Shown one piece after another: positions 43,314-50,307 of a stretch of 50,307 nucleotides of DNA. The stretch is taken from NCBI GenBank assembly GCA_934162615.1, contig CAKPJK010000006.1, forward strand, positions 1 through 50,307, in the 5' to 3' direction. Below the pieces are notes generated by a model. The model did no database searches and was not told the origin of the DNA. It saw nothing but the letters and a program-made list of their open reading frames with translations. The first letter of the stretch is position 1. The number at the start of each line of letters is the position of its first letter. Both the position numbers and the translations under genes were made by a program. This stretch comes from an uncultured Clostridia bacterium (GTDB lineage: Bacteria; Bacillota; Clostridia; TANB77; CAG-508).

Positions 43314-44779
43314 TTTTTAAATTCTGGTTTATGATTTTCTCTAAATTTAATTTCTTGTTCTAGCGTGTATGCCGCATTTAAAATAGTTTCTTCTTGGAAT
43401 CTATTTCCTATTAATTGCATACCAATTGGCATTCCCTCTTTGTCAACACCTACTGGTATTGATATTCCTGGAAGTCCTGCAATATTTACAGATACTGTAC
43501 AAATATCTGCTAAATACATTTCTAATGGATTATTTGACCTTGAACCAATGTCAAATGCTACTGTTGGAGATGTTGGTGTTAGTATAACATCATATTTTTC
43601 AAATCCTTTGTTAAATTCATTCATAACTAATGTTCTAACTTGTTGTGCTTTTTTGTAATATGCATCATAATATCCTGATGATAATACATATGTTCCAAGG
43701 ATTATTCTTCTTTTTACTTCTTCTCCAAATCCTTCACTTCTTGATTTTTTATATAATTCTTTTAAGTTACTAAATTCTGGTGTTCTGTATCCATAACGAA
43801 TTCCATCAAATCTTCCTAGGTTTGAACTTGCTTCTGCACATGCAATTATATAATATGTTGCTAATGAATATTGAGCAATATCAAGTGAAAATTCTTCAAC
43901 TTCTGCTCCAAGTTCTTTGTATTTTTCTATTGCTTTTTGTAAAGTTTCCTTTACTTCTGCATTTATACCTTCACCAAAGAATTCTTTTGGAACACCTATT
44001 TTTAAGCCTTTTACATCGTTTTTCAATGCCTTTGTATAATCTTTTTTAGGCATTTCTGCTGATGTTGTATCTCTTTCGTCATGTCCTGCAATTAAATTTA
44101 AAAGCATTGCACTATCTCTTACATCTTTTGTAATTGGACCAATTTGGTCAAGTGATGATGCAAAAGCTACTAGTCCATATCTTGAAACTAATCCATATGT
44201 TGGTTTTAGTCCTACAACTCCGCAAAAACTTGCTGGTTGTCTAATTGAACCACCTGTATCTGAGCCAAGTGCCCATGGAACTAAGTTTGCTGCAACTGCT
44301 GCTGCAGAACCACCTGAAGAACCTCCTGGTACTTTGTTTAAGTTCCAAGGATTTCTTGTTTTCTTAAAATATGAATATTCTGTTGAACCACCCATAGCAA
44401 ATTCATCCATGTTTAATTTTCCTAAGTCTATCATATTTTCTGCATTTAATTTTTCAACAACTGTTGCATCATATGGTGAAACAAAGTTTTCTAACATTTT
44501 AGAACTACATGTTGTTTTTACACCTTTTGTACACATATTGTCTTTTATTCCTATTGGAATTCCTGCGAAATCTCCACTGATTTCTCCATTATCTATTTTT
44601 TCTTGTACATCTTTTGCTTGCTCTAGAGCTTCATCTGTTAGTGTTGTAACAAATGCTTGTACATCTTTTTCTTTATCATTTATTCTGTCTACATATGCTT
44701 TTGTTATTTCTGTTATTGTAAGTTCTTTGTTTTTTAGTTTTTCTTGCAATTCATGTACTGTTAATTCTGTTATATCCAT
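43310..44779 (-). CDS. gatA: Asp/Glu-tRNA amidotransferase subunit A
   Basis: Amidase-signature glutaminase that supplies ammonia to GatB. 489 residues with the catalytic Lys in GIPIGIKDN, the Gly/Ser-rich GGSSGGSAAAVAANL and the Ser-cisSer region SDTGGSIRQPASFCG. Start ATG 44779 is eight bases after GGGAG; an in-frame GTG at 44797 lies before it. Third gene of the operon. Confidence 0.96.
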   Translation of the reverse strand: MDITELTVHELQEKLKNKELTITEITKAYVDRINDKEKDVQAFVTTLTDEALEQAKDVQEKIDNGEISGDFAGIPIGIKDNMCTKGVKTTCSSKMLENFVSPYDATVVEKLNAENMIDLGKLNMDEFAMGGSTEYSYFKKTRNPWNLNKVPGGSSGGSAAAVAANLVPWALGSDTGGSIRQPASFCGVVGLKPTYGLVSRYGLVAFASSLDQIGPITKDVRDSAMLLNLIAGHDERDTTSAEMPKKDYTKALKNDVKGLKIGVPKEFFGEGINAEVKETLQKAIEKYKELGAEVEEFSLDIAQYSLATYYIIACAEASSNLGRFDGIRYGYRTPEFSNLKELYKKSRSEGFGEEVKRRIILGTYVLSSGYYDAYYKKAQQVRTLVMNEFNKGFEKYDVILTPTSPTVAFDIGSRSNNPLEMYLADICTVSVNIAGLPGISIPVGVDKEGMPIGMQLIGNRFQEETILNAAYTLEQEIKFRENHKPEFKK

Positions 44780-44829
44780 CACATTTTCTCCCTTCACTCT
44801 TATTATCTCTTATTATCTCTTATTATTTA

Positions 44830-44882
44830 GAATGTCCCATCTGGAACCGATGTCCCAAACAGAACCGTCCCCAAAGCGACAT
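44830..44882. repeat. GGGACGG-family repeat between gatC and gatA
   Basis: Contains gaatgtcccatctggaacc and cagaaccgtccccaaagcga. It matches the reverse complement of the element at 39429 with about 80% identity by eye. It abuts the gatC stop (44883). Confidence 0.78.
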
Positions 44883-45170
44883 TTAGTTTATAACTTTTGG
44901 TATCTTAAACATATGTTGTTCCTCTGATGGTGCATTTTGTAATAATGCTTCATTATCTTTGAATACCTTAATCTCATCTTTTCTAAAAACATTTTTCTTT
45001 TCATTTGCACCAACTGTAACATCAAGTCCATCAACAGGTGCATTATTTACTACTTCTGCAAACTCTAATATATCTTGTAAATTAAGTGCATATTTTTCAA
45101 TTTCTTCGTCTTTAATTTCCAAATCTGCTAATTTGGCAATGTGTAATATTTCTTCTTTACTAACTTTCAC
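44883..45170 (-). CDS. gatC: Asp/Glu-tRNA amidotransferase subunit C
   Basis: Small subunit that wraps GatA and GatB. 95 residues starting KVSKEEILHIAKLADLEIKDEE, with NAPVDGLDVTV and FRKDEI. Normal size. Second gene of the operon behind aspS. Confidence 0.95.
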   Translation of the reverse strand: MKVSKEEILHIAKLADLEIKDEEIEKYALNLQDILEFAEVVNNAPVDGLDVTVGANEKKNVFRKDEIKVFKDNEALLQNAPSEEQHMFKIPKVIN

Positions 45171-45240
45171 CTTATCTCTCCTCCTTAAAAATCTATTTTA
45201 TTATATACTCAAATGCATAAAATTACAATAATAAAATGTT

Positions 45241-46989
45241 CTATTTTTTTATAATTTCAATGTTCACATCTCTTAATTGGTCTCTTCTTACATTACCAGG
45301 TGCCCCCATCATTAAATCTTGAGCCTTACTATTTAATGGGAATGCAATAACTTCTCTAATATTATCTGAATTTGATAAAAGCATCAACATTCTATCAATA
45401 CCAGGTGCAATTCCTGCATGAGGTGGAGCACCAAATTGAAATGCAGTATATAACGCACCAAATTTTGTTTTAACTTCTTCCTCTGTGTAACCAGCCATTT
45501 CAAATGCTTTCAACATTATTTGAATATCGTGATTTCTAACTGCACCAGAAGAAAGTTCAATTCCATTACAAACTATATCATATTGATATGCAAGTATTTC
45601 CAATGGATTTTGATTTTCTAATGCATCCAAACCACCTTGTGGCATTGAAAATGGGTTATGACTAAATGCTAATTTATCATGGTCATCTAACTCAAACATT
45701 GGGAAATCAATTATCCAACAAAATTGGAATACATCTTCATCTATTAAATTTAATCTATTTCCTAATTCAGTTCTAATTTGTCCTGCAAGTTCTGTAGCTC
45801 TCTTCTCATTATCAGCAATAAAGAATATTGTATCATTTTGTTTTAAATCTGCTAATTCTATTAAAGTTTTCTTTAAGTCATCTGGTATAAATTTATCAAT
45901 TGGACCTTTGAAACTCATATCTTCTTGAACCTCTAAATATCCAAGTCCTTGCATTCCAATTGACATAGCATATGCTAACATCTTTTCATGGAATCCTTTT
46001 GACATATGTCCTTCAACTTTTATAGCTCTTACAGTTCTATCAATAAATGGCTTAAATGTACATTTTTTGAAGAAATCTGATAAATCTATAATGTATAATG
46101 GGTTTCTTAAATCCGGCTTATCAGAACCATATTTAAGCATTGCATCTTTATATGTTATTCTTGGAAATGGATATTCTGCAATTTTCTTATCAGAGAATTT
46201 TTTAAATGTGTTATACATTACTGGTTCCATTACTTGGAAAACATCCTCTTGTGTTGCAAAACTCATTTCCATATCTAGTTGATAAAATTCACCTGGAGCT
46301 CTATCTGCTCTAGCATCTTCATCTCTAAAACAAGGTGCAATTTGAAAATATTTATCAATTCCAGAAACCATTAACAATTGTTTAAATTGTTGAGGTGCTT
46401 GTGGCAATGCATAGAATTTTCCTGGATGTAATCTACTTGGTACTAAATAATCTCTTGCCCCCTCTGGAGAAGAACTTGTAAGTATTGGTGTTTGAACCTC
46501 TAAAAAGCCTTGTTCTTGCATTTGATTTCTTAAAAATTGTAAAACCTGTGCACGAAGTTTCAAATTATTTTGTAATCTTTCATTTCTTAAATCTAAATAT
46601 CTATATTGTAATCTTAAATCTTCTCTTATTTCTTGGTTTGTGTTAATTTCAAAAGGAATATTTTTTGTTCTTTTTCCTAAAATTTTAATATCCTCAATTT
46701 TAATTTCAACAAGACCTGTTTTTAATTTTGGATTTACAGTCTCTTCATCCCTCTTTTTTACAGTTCCATAAACTGTAACAGTTGATTCAATTGGAATATG
46801 TGATGCAAAATCAACATCTTTCGCTTCTCCTGATGTTACAACTTGTGTTATTCCATACATATCTCTAATATCTAGGAATACTAGCCCTCCTAAATCACGG
46901 ATAGTTTGCACCCATCCAGCAATTCTAACTTTTTTTCCTACGTCTTCTAGACTGATTTCGTTACAAGTATGTGTTTTGTACTCGTTCAT
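45241..46989 (-). CDS. aspS: Aspartyl-tRNA synthetase, probably non-discriminating
   Basis: Class IIb AspRS. The 582 residues have the N-terminal OB domain, motif 2 CFRDEDARADR, the bacterial GAD insertion (about 290-420) and C-terminal motif 3 (APPHAGIAPGIDRMLMLL). Being in one operon with gatCAB it probably also charges tRNA(Asn) with Asp for transamidation; that non-discriminating status is inference from context, not from a residue I can point to. It is the first gene behind an apparently Asn-specific T-box. Confidence 0.95.
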   Translation of the reverse strand: MNEYKTHTCNEISLEDVGKKVRIAGWVQTIRDLGGLVFLDIRDMYGITQVVTSGEAKDVDFASHIPIESTVTVYGTVKKRDEETVNPKLKTGLVEIKIEDIKILGKRTKNIPFEINTNQEIREDLRLQYRYLDLRNERLQNNLKLRAQVLQFLRNQMQEQGFLEVQTPILTSSSPEGARDYLVPSRLHPGKFYALPQAPQQFKQLLMVSGIDKYFQIAPCFRDEDARADRAPGEFYQLDMEMSFATQEDVFQVMEPVMYNTFKKFSDKKIAEYPFPRITYKDAMLKYGSDKPDLRNPLYIIDLSDFFKKCTFKPFIDRTVRAIKVEGHMSKGFHEKMLAYAMSIGMQGLGYLEVQEDMSFKGPIDKFIPDDLKKTLIELADLKQNDTIFFIADNEKRATELAGQIRTELGNRLNLIDEDVFQFCWIIDFPMFELDDHDKLAFSHNPFSMPQGGLDALENQNPLEILAYQYDIVCNGIELSSGAVRNHDIQIMLKAFEMAGYTEEEVKTKFGALYTAFQFGAPPHAGIAPGIDRMLMLLSNSDNIREVIAFPLNSKAQDLMMGAPGNVRRDQLRDVNIEIIKK

Positions 46990-47008
46990 TTTTAACTACC
47001 TCCCAAAA

Positions 47009-47076
47009 GTTGTCAAAAGGAACACCCCTTTTTGACAATGTTTTTGTTGTCAAAAAAAGGCGTCCCTTTTGACAAC
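47009..47076. repeat. TTGTCAAAA-type repeat pair between the T-box and aspS
   Basis: Unit 1: gttgtcaaaa (47009-47018) with ttttgacaa(t) (47029-47038), core ggaacacccc. Unit 2: ttgtcaaaa (47047-47055) with ttttgacaac (47067-47076), core aaaggcgtccc. Same two-unit layout as at 28542. Lies between T-box terminator and the aspS ribosome site. Confidence 0.82.
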
Positions 47077-47091
47077 TTTTTTTGCAATGAA

Positions 47092-47318
47092 CAACAAAAA
47101 ACGCCCACTGCATAATGCAGGGACGAAATAATTCCGCGGTACCACCCAGCTTGAAAGTATTTGCTTTGCAAATATTTTCCACTTTATAAAAATTGCTCCA
47201 ATGTGTTTCACAATTTAGGTTGACCTTAAAGGGCTTTCAGCCGGTGACCCTTTTTCTCTTTTAGTTACTTCTAATTGCTTTGTATTGTTCTAACGCAATA
47301 TATTTTTTATTATTATGT
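47092..47318 (-). promoter_or_regulatory. T-box leader of aspS-gatCAB, apparent Asn (AAC) specifier
   Basis: tRNA-sensing leader that lets RNA polymerase continue when the matching tRNA is uncharged. The minus strand shows: stem I closed by attgc/gcaat, the AGAGA and GGCTGAAAG motifs of its upper part, stem III gaaaatatttgc/gcaaatactttc, the T-box gggtggtaccgcgg, and a terminator (cgtccctgca with tgcagtgggcg, then six T; 47126-47092). The specifier loop reads gaaacacattgga. By the distance used in the glyQS leader the codon is AAC (Asn); a GAA (Glu) triplet overlaps two bases upstream. No GAC (Asp) triplet is present in the loop. Confidence 0.85.
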
Positions 47319-47323
47319 TATTT

Positions 47324-47353
47324 ATTTTAGCACCTTATACACTTATTTGTCAA
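47324..47353 (-). promoter_or_regulatory. Sigma-A promoter of the aspS-gatCAB operon
   Basis: On the minus strand TTGACA (47353-47348), 18-base spacer, TAAAAT (47329-47324), just upstream of the T-box leader. Confidence 0.75.
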
Positions 47354-47393
47354 TAAAATTTCAAAAATTTTTAAGCAATAAAATTTTATAATT

Positions 47394-47421
47394 TAAAAAG
47401 AAGACCTTTACTGGTCTCCTC
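47394..47421 (-). terminator. Terminator after hup
   Basis: On the minus strand gagacc pairs with ggtctt around agtaaa, then five T. Confidence 0.7.
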
Positions 47422-47454
47422 CTATACGAATTCATATATTTATATATTCACAAA

Positions 47455-47733
47455 TTATTTATTATTTACTAAATCTTTTAATGCTTTACCAGCTTTGAAT
47501 ACTGGAGCTTTTGAAGCAGGTATTTTGATTTCTTCTTTAGTTTGAGGATTTCTACCTTTTCTAGCAGCTCTTTTTCTAACTTCGAAAGAACCAAATCCAA
47601 CTAATTGAACTTTATCTCCTTCTACTAATGCATCTGTAACTGTTTCTACGAATGCGTTAACTGTTGCTTCAGCTACTTTTTTTGTGTCTCCTGTTTTTGC
47701 AGCTATTGCTGCGATTAATTCAGCTTTGTTCAT
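47455..47733 (-). CDS. hup: HU-family DNA-binding protein
   Basis: Histone-like dimer that bends and compacts DNA. 92 residues starting MNKAELIAAIAAKTGDTKK, with the DNA-binding arm GFGSFEVRKRAARKGRNPQT. Normal length; IHF is excluded by typical HU sequence and by the Firmicute context. RBS AGGAGGT. The leader may be structured (47770-47835). Confidence 0.96.
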   Translation of the reverse strand: MNKAELIAAIAAKTGDTKKVAEATVNAFVETVTDALVEGDKVQLVGFGSFEVRKRAARKGRNPQTKEEIKIPASKAPVFKAGKALKDLVNNK

Positions 47734-47769
47734 TTAAATTACCTCCTATAAGATTGAATATTTATGTAC

Positions 47770-47835
47770 TTTTATCGCCTGAACTAAGCAATAACTGTAC
47801 CTACTAATAACTCTATTCGCCAACTTTCGATAAAA
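47770..47835 (-). promoter_or_regulatory. Possible structured leader of hup mRNA
   Basis: Perfect 8-bp closing stem ttttatcg/cgataaaa enclosing about 50 bases in the gap between the flippase end and hup start. It is upstream of hup, so would be in its leader. Fold inside the stem was not resolved by eye. Confidence 0.35.
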
Positions 47836-47848
47836 TCCTTCTTTTTTT

Positions 47849-49495
47849 CTAATAAATTTTAATTTTTTCTAGAATTTTAACTATTTTATCACCTGCAGGC
47901 ATCATTTTAAACTCATTTTTTGTAAAAACTTTTAAAACAACAATTGCTAATGCATATATTACAATAGCAACCATTATTGCTATTATTGTAGCCAATCTTT
48001 CAACTATTATTCCTTTTAAAGCTAAATATGTAAAATATGAACATATTCCCATAATAGCCGTCGCTATAACTGGTTTAATAACAAATTTTGAAAATGTCAA
48101 ATTTAATTTTATGTTTTTTCTAAGCATTGTAAATGCTATACAAAATGCAACTAAATGACAAGCAACTGAACCCCAAGCCGCACCATAAACTCCAATGCTT
48201 GGTATTTTTATTAATGTAATATTAAAAATAAATTTAACAAATACACCTGTTGCCAAAGAAATTGTTGGAATCATCAATTTTCCAAATCCTTGTAACGCCC
48301 CATTTATAGTTTGGTCTAAAATTGTAAAAATTATTGTCAATGCACTAATTTGTAATATTAATGCTCCATCATTTGCATTTGGAAACAATAAATTTAAAAT
48401 TGGTTGTGCAAAAATAAGCATTCCAACTGTGCAAGGCAAACCTATCAACATTGAAACCAACAATGAAAATGATGTTTTTTCAGTAATTGTTTTATTATCG
48501 CCTTTTGCTTTTGCCGCAGATATTGCTGGAACTAATGCTGTCGCAAAAGCTACATTTATGGCTAATGGTAGACTTGTTAATGTATCAACTTTTCCACCTA
48601 AAATTCCATATAACGCTGTTGCTTGGTCTTCTGGCATGAATACCCTTAAATTTCTAACAACTGTAAATGAATCAACATTTTTATTTATTGAAGACATTAT
48701 TGCAGTTAATGTTATTGGAATTGAAACCAACAAAATTCTTTTTATTATTGTTGATACTCTTTCATATTTATAATTTACTGTATTTTTAATTTCTGTTGCA
48801 ACTTCTTTTCTTTCTGACCTATAATATAAAAACAAATAACTAAATCCTAAAAATGTCGCAAGTGTTGTTGCCAAGTTTGCACCGGCCGCCATCCACTCTG
48901 TTGAAACATTTGATAATATTGCAACAACTTCAACAACTATAATTGTAAGCAGTGTTTTAAAAACTTGCTCTAATGTTTGAGATTTTGCTCCTACACTAAT
49001 TTTTTGTCTACCATTAAAATATCCTCTCATAACTGATGCGACTGTAACGAAGAATATTGCTGGTGATAATGCAACTAATGTCATTTCCGCATCTGGTATT
49101 TGTAACCATTGATTTGCTATAACATTTGCTCCAAAAAACAACAATAAGCTTCCAACCAGTCCTATTACTGCAAATGTTGCAAACGCAATTTTAAAAATCC
49201 TATGTGCTCCTTTGTTGTCCCCTACTGCAACTCTTTCTGATACCAATTTTGATATTGCACTTGGAACTCCTATTGAAGATATAGTAAGCAATAGTGCATA
49301 TATTTGATATCCACTTGCACATATTCCGTTTCCTTTGTCACCAAAGCCTTGTCTGTTTGTTAGATATAATGTATATACTAAACCTAAAATTTTTATAAGA
49401 ACTTGTGAAAACATTAGTGTAATAACGCCTTGCATAAAGCCTTCTTTTTTAGGTTTTCCATCTATTTTTCGTTTTTTACTACCTATATTTATCAT
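47849..49495 (-). CDS. MurJ/MATE-type polysaccharide flippase, SpoVB family
   Basis: A 548-residue integral membrane protein of about 14 segments, of the MOP flippase superfamily. The start (KEGFMQGVITLMFSQVLIKILGLVYTL) and GDKGNGICASGYQIYALLLTISSIGVPSAISK are typical of the Firmicutes SpoVB/YtgP/YkvU group, which move lipid-linked precursors for the cortex or cell wall. A cytoplasmic basic N-terminus (1-18). Which paralogue it is, and so spore versus vegetative, cannot be fixed by eye. RBS AGGAGG. Confidence 0.88.
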   Translation of the reverse strand: MINIGSKKRKIDGKPKKEGFMQGVITLMFSQVLIKILGLVYTLYLTNRQGFGDKGNGICASGYQIYALLLTISSIGVPSAISKLVSERVAVGDNKGAHRIFKIAFATFAVIGLVGSLLLFFGANVIANQWLQIPDAEMTLVALSPAIFFVTVASVMRGYFNGRQKISVGAKSQTLEQVFKTLLTIIVVEVVAILSNVSTEWMAAGANLATTLATFLGFSYLFLYYRSERKEVATEIKNTVNYKYERVSTIIKRILLVSIPITLTAIMSSINKNVDSFTVVRNLRVFMPEDQATALYGILGGKVDTLTSLPLAINVAFATALVPAISAAKAKGDNKTITEKTSFSLLVSMLIGLPCTVGMLIFAQPILNLLFPNANDGALILQISALTIIFTILDQTINGALQGFGKLMIPTISLATGVFVKFIFNITLIKIPSIGVYGAAWGSVACHLVAFCIAFTMLRKNIKLNLTFSKFVIKPVIATAIMGICSYFTYLALKGIIVERLATIIAIMVAIVIYALAIVVLKVFTKNEFKMMPAGDKIVKILEKIKIY

Positions 49496-49594
49496 CTTAC
49501 CTCCTACAACTTTTCTATTATAATTATTATTTACTTAAACTTTTTAATATGCTATTTTGTAAATTATATATATTATTTTTTATACCTTGGTGTC

Positions 49595-49680
49595 GCAAAC
49601 TTCATATCAAAAAAACTAATATGTAGTTTGCTCCAATTCGCACTCACATTCGTTCGTTTGGTCGCTTACGCGGTATCTCA
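49595..49680. repeat. Hairpin plus CpG-rich segment of unknown origin
   Basis: gcaaacttcatat (49595) pairs with atatgtagtttgc (49619) at 12 of 13 positions; then a 44-base stretch with seven CG dinucleotides (attcgcactcacattcgttc onward), very unlike the surrounding DNA. Possibly an interspersed repeat or remnant; no other copy seen in the window. Confidence 0.5.
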
Positions 49681-49789
49681 AAATAATATATATAATTTAT
49701 AAAATATTTTTAAAATTTCAAAAATATATTTACATTATAATTATAATTAAAAATTTTATCAATACTTTTCACAAATTTTCCAAAAATCA

Positions 49790-49818
49790 TTGACAAATAC
49801 CCTTTTTTGTAATAAAAT
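49790..49818 (+). promoter_or_regulatory. Sigma-A promoter for rplM
   Basis: TTGACA (49790-49795), 17-base spacer, TAAAAT (49813-49818). Confidence 0.8.
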
Positions 49819-49837
49819 ATTTAAGCATTATGTAGAA

Positions 49838-49895
49838 TATGATTTAAATTAGAACTTCTCCCCGGTAGTTATAATTTAAATGTCATATATAAAAA
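49838..49895 (+). promoter_or_regulatory. Possible L13 ribosomal-protein leader
   Basis: atttaaatta near 49843 pairs with taatttaaat near 49870, loop gaacttctccccggtagtta, between the promoter and the rplM ribosome site. Autoregulatory L13 leaders are known in Firmicutes; I infer this one by position and shape. Confidence 0.45.
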
Positions 49896-49924
49896 TAAAA
49901 ATAATAGGGAGGGTAATTATTACC

Positions 49925-50307
49925 ATGAATAATACAACATATAGCCCAAAAAAGGCTGAAATAGAAAGCAAATGGTACATAATTGATGCAGCAAACAAAC
50001 CATTAGGTAGAGTTGCAACAGAAGCTGCTAAATTATTAAGAGGAAAACACAAACCAACATTTACACCTAATATCGATACAGGTGACCACGTTATAGTATT
50101 AAACGTAAAAGACGTTATTTTAACAGGAAACAAAATGGATCAAAAAATTTATAGACACCACTCAGGATACATTGGTGGAATGAAAGAAACTCCAGCAAGA
50201 GTAATGTTAGAAAAAAATCCAGAAAAAGCTATGACATTAGCTATTAAAGGAATGTTACCACACAACTCTTTAGGAAGAGCTCAACTTAAAAAATTAAGAG
50301 TTTATGC
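49925..50307 (+). CDS. rplM: 50S ribosomal protein L13, 3' truncated by the window end
   Basis: Early-assembly ribosomal protein. 127 codons are visible from ATG 49925 (RBS AGGGAGGG): KWYIIDAANKPLGRVATEAA, then the family blocks GDHVIVLNVKDVILTG, KIYRHHSGYIGGMKE and GMLPHNSLGRAQLKKLRVY. About 15 residues are missing at the end. rpsI would be expected next, beyond the window. Confidence 0.96.
   Translation, partial: MNNTTYSPKKAEIESKWYIIDAANKPLGRVATEAAKLLRGKHKPTFTPNIDTGDHVIVLNVKDVILTGNKMDQKIYRHHSGYIGGMKETPARVMLEKNPEKAMTLAIKGMLPHNSLGRAQLKKLRVY

Larger units (their letters stand above)
49496..49924. other. 429-base divergent intergenic region before rplM
   Basis: Holds a 13-bp hairpin (49595-49607 with 49619-49631), an unusual CpG-rich stretch (49637-49680), the rplM promoter (49790-49818) and a hairpin leader (49838-49895). 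Otherwise A+T-rich without a gene. Confidence 0.6.

Noticed and set aside
4147..47076. The dispersed palindromic repeats as a CRISPR array
   Set aside because: They are scattered over more than 40 kb without regular spacing, spacers or cas genes.

Overview
The window is a low-GC chromosomal segment of an endospore-forming Firmicute, most likely a member of Clostridia and possibly an uncultured gut lineage. The evidence is very A+T-rich DNA, AGGAGG-type ribosome binding sites, and a large set of sporulation and germination genes: gerA/gerB/gerC, yqfC/yqfD, spoIVA, a sigK-like sigma factor, whiA and a SpoVB-family flippase. Housekeeping genes include gatCAB, a Firmicutes 6S RNA and a T-box leader. 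I see no prophage, insertion sequence or CRISPR array. The window cuts a gerA-type gene at its left end and rplM at its right end.

Layout. 1-4.1 kb: a germinant-receptor operon (gerA, gerB, gerC and a 61-aa two-helix membrane protein). 4.2-12.2 kb: a minus-strand block with rnr, secG, a membrane zinc peptidase, a YlbF-family protein, a DUF3048 protein, ybeY, an unknown helical protein where phoH is usually found, yqfD and yqfC. 12.4-17.3 kb: ldh, a DUF4364 regulator, a U32 protein (TrhP-like), an unknown coiled-coil protein and a TetR regulator. 17.5-21.5 kb: a pilin-like surface protein whose GC-rich C-terminal tail looks like a diversity-generating-retroelement (DGR) variable region, divergent from a LonC-like protease. 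21.5-25.6 kb: small membrane proteins (transglutaminase-like, DUF4363, DUF421, 4-TM holin-like) and a UAP1/UDPGP nucleotidyltransferase. 25.9-31.7 kb: spoIVA, rlmN, hemW, whiA and prmC. 31.8-36.2 kb: an unknown 492-aa protein, a frameshifted sigK, 6S RNA, tRNA-Met and cmk. 36.2-41.7 kb: asnS, proS without its editing domain, scpB, rpsT and several small unknown genes with textbook sigma-A promoters. 41.8-47.4 kb: aspS-gatC-gatA-gatB behind a T-box whose specifier appears to be the Asn codon AAC. 47.4-50.3 kb: hup, a SpoVB-family flippase and rplM.

How the parts connect. AspRS plus GatCAB can form Asn-tRNA(Asn) by transamidation, and an Asn-reading T-box fits that job; a separate asnS offers a direct route in the same window. 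The sporulation genes cover engulfment and coat assembly (spoIVA), mother-cell functions (yqfC/yqfD, sigK) and germination (gerABC).

The most unusual signals are: (1) the pilin-like protein with the DGR-like tail; (2) a dispersed family of small palindromic intergenic repeats with a GGGACGG-type core, at about ten loci, often as inverted pairs and sometimes with the host gene's stop codon inside a hairpin arm; (3) the sigK frameshift at the pro-sequence/mature boundary; (4) the apparently Asn-specific T-box on aspS-gatCAB; and (5) a 51-bp near-perfect palindrome. No reverse transcriptase or DGR template repeat is visible here. All assignments come from reading the sequence and from memory of the families; no database search was run.
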